Assembly (NCBI GenBank): GCA_037445245.1
Contig: JBBIKU010000114.1
Coordinates: forward strand, 1-7,590
DNA length: 7,590 nt
Direction: 5' to 3'
Source of the DNA: JBBIKU01 sp037445245
GTDB taxonomy: Bacteria; Chloroflexota; Anaerolineae; Anaerolineales; Anaerolineaceae
The translations under genes were made by a program, and so were the position numbers. The notes below the pieces were generated by a model. The model made no database searches, was not told where the DNA came from, and saw nothing but the letters and a program-made list of their open reading frames with translations. This document shows, piece by piece, positions 1-6,363 of the stretch (its first letter is position 1; every line of letters begins with the position of its first letter).

Positions 1-331
1 TGTGGCGATGCGGAAGCGCTGGTATCCCCCACTGCCTTCCGGATTGGCCAGCTTCTGCATCGATCGGCAGCACACATGAGCCAATGGCGCTGGCGCCAAC
101 CGCCAAAATCTGCTTTGGATCGATACCCGACTTTTGAAGGAGCGCTTTGACAATCTCGACAAAGTCATGCCACCAAACCCGGTCGGCGTCGTGCTCGAAA
201 AAACCAGGTTTAGGCATATCCATCCTATGGGGGACTGCGTGGGTGGCTACCACCGCACCATCCGCCTTGACCAGCACTCCCTTGGAAGAATACGTGCCGA
301 TATCCACCCCAATCAGATAGCCGTTCGACAT
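1..331 (-). CDS. FGGY-family carbohydrate kinase, N-terminal part (runs off the window)
   Basis: FGGY kinases phosphorylate sugars or polyols in the cytoplasm with ATP, and here the kinase would act on the solute imported by the upstream transporter. The first 93 residues fit the FGGY N-terminal domain. GVDIGTYSSKGVLV (residues 8-21) is the phosphate-1 loop with the conserved Asp10 and Gly12-Thr13. GFFEHDADRVWW (43-54) and AVGASAIGSCVLPID (77-91) match the next conserved blocks. The ATG at 331 follows a good ribosome site (AAGGGAG, about 7 nt away) and lies 27 bp after the M29 gene, so it is probably the last visible gene of the operon. Only about 110 of roughly 500 residues are present. From about residue 94 (position 52 leftward) the frame stays open but no longer resembles the family, where a Gly-x-Pro-Leu-Arg...Tyr-Gly-x-Asp-Thr-Arg stretch is expected. 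The substrate cannot be assigned; a xylulokinase-like or other pentose/polyol kinase is possible. Confidence 0.85.
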   Translation of the reverse strand, partial: MSNGYLIGVDIGTYSSKGVLVKADGAVVATHAVPHRMDMPKPGFFEHDADRVWWHDFVEIVKALLQKSGIDPKQILAVGASAIGSCVLPIDAEAGQSGRQWGIPALPHRH

Positions 332-358
332 TCCCGACTCCCTTCTTACAGATTTGGT

Positions 359-1426
359 CTAAAGAAGCATTTTGCCATTTCGAAAGACAAGCTGGCCATC
401 CAAATATATTTCGCTTTCCTGGCGAGTGTCTTTGACAATATCCCAATGGATCGCCGACTGATTGGTGCCACCCACCTGCGGATAGGCCCTGCCAAGCGCG
501 ATGTGCACCGTGCCGCCGATCTTTTCATCGAGCAAGATATCCTTGCAGAAATATTTCATCTCAGGGTTGGTACCAATCGCAAACTCGCCGATCAAACCGG
601 CGCCCGCATCGGTATTGACAATCGAATGCAAGAAATCCTGGTTCGTCGAAGAAGTGGCTTCTACCAATTTGCCGCTTTCCCAGCGCAAGCGAATGTCATG
701 CATTAGACGGCCGCCCAATACGCCCGGGAAATCAAAGTAGATCTGGCCATGGATCGTGCTCTCGACCGGGGCCGTGGCAATTTCTCCATCCGGCATGTTC
801 GACTGTCCGGCAGCCACATCCCAGGTGCGCCCCTCGGTAGAAAAGCTCAGATCTGTTTCTTTGCCAACCAGGCGGATGTGCTTCCCCTTGCTGAGCGCCT
901 CTGCCCAGCGCCGCCATTCCTGGCTGACGGCTGGCCAGTCCAGGAAGCAGGCATTGAAGAACATATCGGTAATTGTTTCTTCATCCACATTGGCCTGCTG
1001 CGCCAGGGCCGCATTGGGCAGGCGCAAGATGCACCAGCGGGTTTTTTGCCAGCGCAGGGTAGAGACCTTGCCCATTGCCTTGCGCTGAAGCGACAGCTTT
1101 TCAGCCGGGACATCCCAAAAAACATCCAGGTTGTGGGCGCCGCGCAGGCCAAAATATACATCAGCCCACTCCATGCCATAGGCTTCGATCTCTGGCACCC
1201 ACTCAATCTGTTGCGGGCTGCCATATTGGAGCGTCAGGCGGTTGAGTTCATCTGACAGAAACTGAACCTGCGGATACGCCCCTGCCTGGATACAAGAACG
1301 GTAAATTGCATGGACGAGAGGATAAGTCTCCAATTCCACAAAGGCGATCATCACCTTTTCGCCTGGTTTAACCGCCGCCGAATAATTTACCAGCAAGTCG
1401 CCAAGTTGTCGCCAACGTTTATCCAT
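359..1426 (-). CDS. M29-type aminopeptidase-family metalloprotein
   Basis: The 355-residue product has no signal peptide and is probably cytoplasmic. It resembles M29 aminopeptidases (AmpS/PepS type), dinuclear-metal enzymes that remove N-terminal residues from peptides. The C-terminal half carries the expected metal and catalytic candidates: Glu215 (DGEIATAP), Glu281 (GEFAIGTN), His308 (GGTVHIALG), Tyr315, and His327 and Asp329 in SAIHWD. DEKIGGTVHIALG (300-312) and GGTNQSAIHWD (319-329) are especially characteristic. It is a little short, since I remember many members as 370-410 residues. The ATG at 1426 has a clear AGGAG site 8 nt upstream. It lies 26 bp after permease 2 and 27 bp before the kinase, so it should be co-transcribed with a sugar transporter, an odd place for a housekeeping peptidase. 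The fold family also includes non-peptidases such as 2,5-dihydroxypyridine dioxygenase (NicX), so the reaction is not certain. The family call is firm; the substrate is unknown. Confidence 0.88.
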   Translation of the reverse strand: MDKRWRQLGDLLVNYSAAVKPGEKVMIAFVELETYPLVHAIYRSCIQAGAYPQVQFLSDELNRLTLQYGSPQQIEWVPEIEAYGMEWADVYFGLRGAHNLDVFWDVPAEKLSLQRKAMGKVSTLRWQKTRWCILRLPNAALAQQANVDEETITDMFFNACFLDWPAVSQEWRRWAEALSKGKHIRLVGKETDLSFSTEGRTWDVAAGQSNMPDGEIATAPVESTIHGQIYFDFPGVLGGRLMHDIRLRWESGKLVEATSSTNQDFLHSIVNTDAGAGLIGEFAIGTNPEMKYFCKDILLDEKIGGTVHIALGRAYPQVGGTNQSAIHWDIVKDTRQESEIYLDGQLVFRNGKMLL

Positions 1427-1452
1427 CTGAATTCACTCCTGAGCAGCTTTTT

Positions 1453-2490
1453 TTATTCTTGTTTCTGGCGGGCGCGAATGAAGTAGTTGATCACAAAGAT
1501 CACGATCAACAAAATTCCCCAAGCGAAATCCTTAAAGAAAGAGCTGCCGCGCACCCCGGCAAGCATCATATGAAAACCCGTCGAGAGAATTTGCAGGGTG
1601 ATCACCGCAATGAAGATATCGATCACTTTGCCAAAACCCGGAATGACGCCGGCCAACACCGAAATGAGGATGGTCAGCAGCACGTAGGTTGTCGTGCCAT
1701 ATTCATAGGCCGCCGACATGGTGCGGCTCATGATCAAGATGCCGGTAATAGCCGATAAAATGCCGCTGATGATATAAGCCCGCATGAGAATGGCTTTATT
1801 ATCGATGCCAGAGAAGTTGGAGGCGACCGGATTGGTGCCCAGCATACGCGTTTTGAACCCAAACGTAGTCTGGTTTAGCAGTAAATAGGTCAGGATCGTC
1901 AGCAGGACAAAGATGATGAACGGGATCGGTATGCCCAGCAGAGATTTGCTGCCGATGATGGCCACCTGGTCGGGGAAGCCGGTTACCGTCGTGCCCTTGG
2001 TCAGGCCGGTCGAAATGCCGGTATAGAAAGTGAAGGTAGCCAGAGTTGCCAGGATGGGGGGAACGCCGATATAGCCGATCAGAAAGCCATTGAGCATGCC
2101 GCTGAGCAACCCAACCAACAGAGCAATCAGCAGCGCGGCCGCCAGATAGACGCCAATCAGCTCTGGCGCGATCTCTTGTGGCATCAGGCGCGTCAAAAAG
2201 AGGCCGGCGGTGACCGCCGCCAAATTAGAGGTGGCGTTTACCGACAGGTTAATCCCGCCGGTCAAAATCGTGATCATCATCGCCAACGACAGGATGCCAA
2301 TTTCAGGGAGCTGAAAACCCATTGAGGTAATGCTGCGAGCTGCCAGAAACTTCTTCTCTGTAGCCGCAAAGAAAATCGTCAGGGCGATGACAACGCCGAG
2401 CAAAAGCAAGGTTTGGCCATCAAGGCGAATAGCCTTGAGGAAGCCCGTCAGACCCTTATTGACAACTTGAGGTTTTGTTTGTTCTTTCAT
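1453..2490 (-). CDS. CUT2-type sugar ABC transporter permease 2
   Basis: This 345-residue polytopic inner-membrane protein belongs to the RbsC/LsrC/LsrD-like permease family (BPD_transp_2) and would form half of the translocation pore with permease 1. Hydrophobic segments lie near residues 28-43, 63-80, 88-100, 112-140, 145-160, 188-205, 237-254, 268-284, 288-305 and 323-338. The family signature appears as TGGINLSV (77-84). The cytoplasmic coupling loop, which contacts the ATPase, is TTFGFKTRMLGTNPVASNF (208-226). The late glycine-rich stretch reads LAGVIPGFG (279-287) where the partner has LGGAAITGGSG, so the two subunits have diverged there. The N-terminus before the first helix is long and polar. 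The start at 2490 lies 22 bp after permease 1, and no convincing Shine-Dalgarno precedes it, so translation may be coupled to the upstream gene. Confidence 0.93.
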   Translation of the reverse strand: MKEQTKPQVVNKGLTGFLKAIRLDGQTLLLLGVVIALTIFFAATEKKFLAARSITSMGFQLPEIGILSLAMMITILTGGINLSVNATSNLAAVTAGLFLTRLMPQEIAPELIGVYLAAALLIALLVGLLSGMLNGFLIGYIGVPPILATLATFTFYTGISTGLTKGTTVTGFPDQVAIIGSKSLLGIPIPFIIFVLLTILTYLLLNQTTFGFKTRMLGTNPVASNFSGIDNKAILMRAYIISGILSAITGILIMSRTMSAAYEYGTTTYVLLTILISVLAGVIPGFGKVIDIFIAVITLQILSTGFHMMLAGVRGSSFFKDFAWGILLIVIFVINYFIRARQKQE

Positions 2491-2512
2491 AGTTGCGCCG
2501 TATTTGGTAAGG

Positions 2513-3526
2513 TTATTCGGATTGTGTTAGTTCAGTTGTATGCCCAATCCGCTTTGCGCGCAGGTTTCTCAGGGCGGGGATAGAAGTGAATAGGATCAAG
2601 ATAACGCCCACAACCAGCCGCTGCCACTCGACCGGGATGCCGGTCAGAATCAGGGCGCGGTTGATCAGTTGGATCACCAGGACTCCCAACGCCGTTCCAA
2701 TTACCGAACCGCTGCCGCCTGTGATCGCTGCACCGCCCAAGATAATGGCGGCCAAAACATCCAGCGGCTGGGTAATAAAAATCACCGGATTGAAATAGCG
2801 GCTCAAAAACGCCTGGGTTACGCCGGCCACCGCCGAGAGCGTCCCCATGATGGCAAAGGTCACCAAGGTGATGCGGGTAACGTTGAAACCCGAGCGAATG
2901 GCTACCTCGCGGTTGCCGCCGATAGCAAAGATGCCTCGCCCAATGGTGGTATATTTCAAAAACCACCAGATGAACAAACCAATGACAAGCACATACAGCA
3001 TCGAAACGTGCAAGCCAGTCTCGCCAACAATTGGGTCCTGGGCTTTGATAATGAAATTCCCATAATACCCAACCGTTCCTTTGGGCAATTGAAAGTTGGC
3101 GGTTGCGCCGACAAAGAAGAGGTTGAAGCCATACCACATGGTGAAGGTTGCCAAAGATACATCGAACACCGGAAGCTTGAAGCGCGTGACTAAAAAACCG
3201 TTCAGCAGGCCGGCCAGCTGCCCCATGCTGCAGGCAATCACATAGTAGAGAAGGATGCCGCCTTCATACCCCTGCCCGAGCAGAAACATATGGGTGGCGT
3301 ACGAGGTAACCGCTGCAATGGCGACAAAAGAGATATCAATCCCGCCCGCAATCACGATCGGCAGCAAGCCAAAGGCCATGATGAAATAGACGATGGAGGC
3401 GCGCAGGGTATCAAAGACTGTTGAGATCGAATAAAACGCCGGATTGACAACACCAATGGCAAGAGACAAAAAAACCAAGATAAGGAAAATTACAAACTCG
3501 TTGGTCCTGATAATCTTCTTGAACAT
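2513..3526 (-). CDS. CUT2-type sugar ABC transporter permease 1
   Basis: This 337-residue integral membrane protein of the RbsC/LsrC-like family is the likely heterodimer partner of permease 2. Hydrophobic segments fall near residues 11-28, 43-62, 65-84, 90-113, 122-141, 174-191, 217-238, 253-270, 273-292 and 303-317. The hallmark AGGIDIS (60-66) follows the second segment. The coupling loop TTIGRGIFAIGGNREVAIRS (193-212) and the LGGAAITGGSGSVIG motif (263-277) are well conserved. The ATG at 3526 has an AAAGGA site about 7 nt upstream that overlaps the 11-bp gap after the ATPase stop codon, so the two genes are tightly linked. Two distinct permeases in one operon, as in LsrCD or RhaPQ systems, contrasts with the single RbsC homodimer. 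The family fixes the transporter class (sugars, polyols, AI-2) but not the solute. Confidence 0.95.
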   Translation of the reverse strand: MFKKIIRTNEFVIFLILVFLSLAIGVVNPAFYSISTVFDTLRASIVYFIMAFGLLPIVIAGGIDISFVAIAAVTSYATHMFLLGQGYEGGILLYYVIACSMGQLAGLLNGFLVTRFKLPVFDVSLATFTMWYGFNLFFVGATANFQLPKGTVGYYGNFIIKAQDPIVGETGLHVSMLYVLVIGLFIWWFLKYTTIGRGIFAIGGNREVAIRSGFNVTRITLVTFAIMGTLSAVAGVTQAFLSRYFNPVIFITQPLDVLAAIILGGAAITGGSGSVIGTALGVLVIQLINRALILTGIPVEWQRLVVGVILILFTSIPALRNLRAKRIGHTTELTQSE

Positions 3527-3537
3527 ATTGCGTCCTT

Positions 3538-5058
3538 TTACTTCCGGCTGCCTAAAGCGGCTGTGGCTGCAACCAGCTCGCTATCCAAGATTTGTTCGGT
3601 GATCTCTGCGCGCTTGAATTCTTCGACAATACGGCCAGCCCGCATCAACAAGATGCGATGGCAGGTTTGAATGAGCTCGGGGATATCATCCGAGATCAAC
3701 AAAATTCCAATGCCTTGCTTTGCCAGGCTGCGGATGAGTTCGTGAATTTCAGCCTTCGAGCCAACGTCCACGCCAACTGTGGGGCCATTCAAGATCAAGA
3801 TCTTCGGGTTGCTGGCCAGCCATTTAGCCAAGACGACCCGCTGTTGATTGCCCCCCGACAGGCTTTTTACCGCCAATTCACCCGAAGGCGTTTTGATATC
3901 GAGCTGGTCAATCCAACGATCTCCTACACTTTCTTTTGCTTGATTGTTCACAAAGCGCAGCTTATTAACCAGTTTATCGATGATGCTGATCACAATGTTA
4001 TTGTGGATCGACTGTTCGAGAAACAAGCCCTGGCGAATGCGGTCATCTGGCACATAACCAATCCCGTGCCGGGCGGCGTCTTTAATGCTTCGAAACGGTG
4101 CCTCTTTACCGTTGATAAGAATTCTGCCCGAATCTGCCGGCAGCTCGCCAAACAAAGCCAGCGCCAGTTCGGTGCGCCCCGACCCGAGCAAACCGGTGAT
4201 CCCCAATACTTCGTTTTGCTTAAGCTCAAAAGAGACATCGAAGAAACCATGAGAGAGGTTCAATTTCTCGACCTGCATCAAGGGCGGCTCAGCTTCTCGA
4301 ACCTCGCCATATTCGATTGCGCTGGTATCAATTTCATGGCCGGTCATGTAATACTCCATGGCCTTTATGTTCAGCCCCTTGGCGTCTTGATCCATGACCT
4401 TTTTACCATTGCGGAAAATGACGGTGCGGTCGGCAATCTCAGTTACTTCGTTCAATTTGTGGCTGACAAAGAGCGTTGAAATGCCCTGGCTCTTCAGGTC
4501 ATTGATGACTTTGAACAGCGACATGACTTCTTTTTGGGTCAAGGCAGTGGTTGGCTCGTCCATGATGATAATGCGGGCATTGGCCAGAAGCGCCTTGGTA
4601 ATGGCAATCAATTGCCGGTCAGCCGTGGATAATGTGCTTACGATGGCATCCAGGGGCAGTGAGACATTGATTTTCGCCAATCCCTCTGCGGCAATCTGGT
4701 CGATTTGCTTCCAATTGACCAGTTGCTTGCCGCTGGCAAGTTGCTGATTAATGGCGATGTTCTCCGCAACGGTCAGATTCGGGAACAATGAAAAGTCCTG
4801 ATAAATCACCTGAATGCCCTCACGGATCGATTCCATCGGCGTGAGTTTCTTGTATGAATTGCCATTAATGACAATCTCGCCTTCATCCGGGGTATAAACC
4901 CCCGAGATGATTTTGATCATGGTAGATTTTCCAGAACCATTTTCCCCGACCAGACAACAGGTTTCGCCCTTCTGAATGGATAAGCTGACATCATCTAAGG
5001 CGATGACCCCGCCGAAGCGCTTGCTGATATGTTCGACACGCAGGATTTCTTCTGGCAT
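3538..5058 (-). CDS. CUT2 sugar ABC transporter ATPase, two fused nucleotide-binding domains
   Basis: This 506-residue cytoplasmic ATPase of the RbsA/XylG/LsrA type powers the two permeases. The first domain has Walker A GENGSGKST (38-46), Q-loop Gln87, a degenerate signature LSTADRQ (143-149), Walker B IIIMDEPT with Glu168, and H-loop His200. The second has a Walker A-like GLLGSGRTE (289-297) with Arg295 where Lys is usual, an intact signature LSGGNQQ (400-406), Walker B ILILNGPT (420-427) with Asn-Gly replacing Asp-Glu, and Ser-Asp where the H-loop His would be. One composite ATP site is therefore complete and the other degenerate. The frame stays open upstream to an ATG at 5121, but that would place the start inside a strong stem-loop and add 21 residues foreign to the family. 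I choose the ATG at 5058, which gives MPEEILRVEHISKRFGG and has GAAGG 10 nt upstream. Confidence 0.95.
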   Translation of the reverse strand: MPEEILRVEHISKRFGGVIALDDVSLSIQKGETCCLVGENGSGKSTMIKIISGVYTPDEGEIVINGNSYKKLTPMESIREGIQVIYQDFSLFPNLTVAENIAINQQLASGKQLVNWKQIDQIAAEGLAKINVSLPLDAIVSTLSTADRQLIAITKALLANARIIIMDEPTTALTQKEVMSLFKVINDLKSQGISTLFVSHKLNEVTEIADRTVIFRNGKKVMDQDAKGLNIKAMEYYMTGHEIDTSAIEYGEVREAEPPLMQVEKLNLSHGFFDVSFELKQNEVLGITGLLGSGRTELALALFGELPADSGRILINGKEAPFRSIKDAARHGIGYVPDDRIRQGLFLEQSIHNNIVISIIDKLVNKLRFVNNQAKESVGDRWIDQLDIKTPSGELAVKSLSGGNQQRVVLAKWLASNPKILILNGPTVGVDVGSKAEIHELIRSLAKQGIGILLISDDIPELIQTCHRILLMRAGRIVEEFKRAEITEQILDSELVAATAALGSRK

Positions 5059-5068
5059 AGGCTGTTTA

Positions 5069-5073
5069 CCTTC
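5069..5073 (-). promoter_or_regulatory. Ribosome binding site deciding the ATPase start
   Basis: GAAGG (within AAAGAAGGT on the minus strand) lies 10 nt before the ATG at 5058. Spacing is slightly long and the match only moderate. It supports that start over the in-frame ATG at 5121, which sits on the stem of the intercistronic hairpin. Confidence 0.55.
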
Positions 5074-5092
5074 TTTTATTGCGAGTTTAAGA

Positions 5093-5121
5093 ATGGGCGG
5101 CTGGAAAAAGCAGCCGCCCAT
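5093..5121 (-). terminator. Intercistronic stem-loop after the binding-protein gene (attenuator or mRNA stabiliser)
   Basis: A perfect 11-bp inverted repeat, ATGGGCGGCTG / CAGCCGCCCAT on the minus strand, encloses a 7-nt loop CTTTTTC. It starts 17 nt downstream of the binding-protein stop codon and ends 34 nt before the ATPase start. Only a broken T stretch (TTCTTAAAC) follows, so it is a poor intrinsic terminator. Partial termination or protection of the upstream mRNA 3' end, as known for malE-malF-type junctions, would give more binding protein than membrane components. The hairpin is seen directly; its role is inferred. Confidence 0.7.
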
Positions 5122-5138
5122 CGATCGTTGAAACAGAC

Positions 5139-6203
5139 TTAGAACGGATAATCATCCATGTTGTCGGCGTCCATCTTGATCCAGGCAGCGCCATAGATAA
5201 CGGGTACGCCATTTACACCTTTGACCAGCTTGATCTTCTCGTAACCCGACACGCCCAGGTCCATACCGTCGGTGATCTCCTCACCTTTGAGGACCTTGTA
5301 AGCAACCACATTGCAGGCATAGCCAGCGGTGGCCGGATCCCAGGCCATGGCCAGGTCAACCGCTCCGGTCTTCAGCAGCTCGCCAGCATAAGAGGGAATG
5401 CTGGTGCCGACGACAGCGGTCTTATCCTGCAGGTTGGTCTCTTCGATGGCGCGCCCTGCGCCAACCACATCACCAGCCGCAGCGCCCATAACGCCCTTGA
5501 CATCCGGGTAGGTCTTGAGGACGTCTTTCATGGTGTTGTAAGCCACTTCTTGGTCTTCCTTGGATTCGTACTTAGCCACAAACTCGAGTTTGGGATAATT
5601 CTTCTCGGCATAGGCTTTGGCGCAGTCCATCCACTCATTGTGCGAGGCGTTGGTCAGTGACCCAACGAACTGGATGTATTGGCCTTCCTCGCCCATGCGG
5701 GTGGCCATTTCTTTCAACATTTCCTCGCCGTAAGAGCAGTTATCGAAGGCTTCTACGTCATAATGCAGGGTGCCCTCTTTGGCGGTTGCAGCCTCGTGCC
5801 CCACAACGATGATGCCGGCATCCATTGCTTTCTTCTGAACTGGCTCGTTTTCCGGCACGCCATAGGGGACATTGCAAATGGCATCCACACCCTGGGCGAT
5901 GAGGGATTCGATGATGGCTACCTGGGCAGCCGAGTCCACCTGCGACGGGCCTTCCATGTATGCTTTGACGTTAAAGTCTTCGCCAAAATCCAACACACCG
6001 GTCTCTAAGCGCAAAAACCAGTTGAAAGCGATCGATTTGACAACTGTAGCGAAGACCAGTTCTTCTTCCTCAGCAGGAGGCGGCGGGGGCGGTTGCGTAG
6101 GTTCGGCGGCAGCCGGCGGTTGCGTCGCGGCCGGCTGCGGGGTGCAGGAGGCAAGCAGCGCAACAATCACAAGAATGGACACAAAAAACAGGTTCTTTTT
6201 CAT
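5139..6203 (-). CDS. Lipoprotein sugar-binding protein of a CUT2 ABC transporter (LsrB/RhaS-like)
   Basis: This 354-residue extracytoplasmic receptor delivers solute to the permeases. The N-terminus is a lipoprotein signal: MKK, a hydrophobic core, then lipobox LLASC with Cys20 as the lipidation site. A Pro/Ala/Thr/Gln linker (21-44) with six consecutive Pro and then four Glu leads into a periplasmic-binding-protein type I fold (about 48-354). Recognisable blocks are EGPSQVDSAAQVAIIESLIA (84-103), QGVDAI (104-109), AGIIVVGHE (129-137) and VVGTSIP (264-270). The ending DNMDDYPF resembles the LsrB C-terminus. Four cysteines lie in the mature domain (110, 156, 194, 297). AGGAG sits 6 nt before the ATG at 6203. 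It heads the transporter genes, directly after the regulator. At the position where I recall LsrB using Asp-Gln for AI-2 (before NQW), this protein has Ser-His (before NEW), so an AI-2 role is unlikely. The ligand is unknown. Confidence 0.93.
   Translation of the reverse strand: MKKNLFFVSILVIVALLASCTPQPAATQPPAAAEPTQPPPPPPAEEEELVFATVVKSIAFNWFLRLETGVLDFGEDFNVKAYMEGPSQVDSAAQVAIIESLIAQGVDAICNVPYGVPENEPVQKKAMDAGIIVVGHEAATAKEGTLHYDVEAFDNCSYGEEMLKEMATRMGEEGQYIQFVGSLTNASHNEWMDCAKAYAEKNYPKLEFVAKYESKEDQEVAYNTMKDVLKTYPDVKGVMGAAAGDVVGAGRAIEETNLQDKTAVVGTSIPSYAGELLKTGAVDLAMAWDPATAGYACNVVAYKVLKGEEITDGMDLGVSGYEKIKLVKGVNGVPVIYGAAWIKMDADNMDDYPF
6088..6125 (-). repeat. In-frame 27-bp-period repeat in the lipoprotein linker
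   Basis: GGCGGTTGCGT occurs on the plus strand at 6088-6098 and 6115-6125, exactly nine codons apart, and encodes the two Thr-Gln-Pro-Pro units of the binding-protein linker (residues 27-30 and 36-39). It suggests the linker grew by duplication. Confidence 0.6.
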
Positions 6204-6363
6204 TATTCTCTCCTATTTCATTATAAAGTAAGTGGTTGGATAAAGGAAACGAGCCAAACAGAAATCGGACTTCGATCACCTCCTTTCGATGATTGGCAGA
6301 GCGCCCTGGCAAGCAACCAGTTTTCCGTACTGGGATGAAGCAATGTTGCGCTAAAACACGATT
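6204..6363 (-). promoter_or_regulatory. Leader between the DeoR gene and the binding-protein gene
   Basis: This 160-bp gap separates the regulator from the transporter genes and probably holds control signals. On the minus strand it contains GAAAGGAGGTGATC (6274-6287), fully complementary to the 16S rRNA 3' tail but with no start codon at a usable distance. It also holds a TTCTGTTTG half-site (6255-6263) shared with the operator candidate upstream of the DeoR gene. On the plus strand, an 8-bp direct repeat TTCGAT(C/G)A with a 14-bp period (6271-6278, 6285-6292) flanks the anti-SD match. I see no good intrinsic terminator for the DeoR gene, so read-through into the operon is possible. Confidence 0.45.
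6220..6225 (-). promoter_or_regulatory. Possible -10 box before the binding-protein gene
   Basis: A perfect TATAAT lies on the minus strand, but the -35 position (TTCCTT at 17-bp spacing) is poor. The predicted transcript would begin near 6213 and nearly remove the AGGAG ribosome site. It may be chance AT-rich sequence. Confidence 0.28.

Noticed and set aside
749..1255. 168-codon plus-strand open frame opposite the M29 gene, with similar ones at 134-706 and 2669-3193
   Set aside because: All lie on the complement of recognised genes and show no domain-like features.
3592..4479. 295-codon plus-strand open frame opposite the ATPase gene
   Set aside because: It is antisense to a clearly conserved ATPase, has no family resemblance or ribosome site, and is explained by codon bias of the opposite strand.
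5059..5121. Upstream in-frame ATPase start at 5121
   Set aside because: It lies within the stem-loop, has no ribosome site, and adds residues (MGGCFFQPP...) absent from the family.
5139..6203. Calling the locus an AI-2 (Lsr) quorum-signal uptake system
   Set aside because: The receptor, two permeases and fused ATPase are Lsr-like, but the AI-2 contact pair seems changed, the kinase N-terminus is not LsrK-like, and no LsrF or LsrG gene is visible.
6274..6287. Plus-strand GATCACCTCCTTTC as the 3' end of a 16S rRNA gene
   Set aside because: The bases before it belong to a leader and the binding-protein gene; no other rRNA sequence is present.
6070..6312. 80-codon minus-strand frame starting before and overlapping the binding-protein gene
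   Set aside because: It overlaps the signal and linker region out of frame, giving a Cys/Ala-rich product typical of shifted reading. The strong SD at 6274-6287 lies inside it, not before its start.
6304..6340. Small hairpins after the DeoR gene (e.g. CCAGT/ACTGG on the minus strand) as its terminator
   Set aside because: Stems are 5 bp or imperfect and no T run follows.
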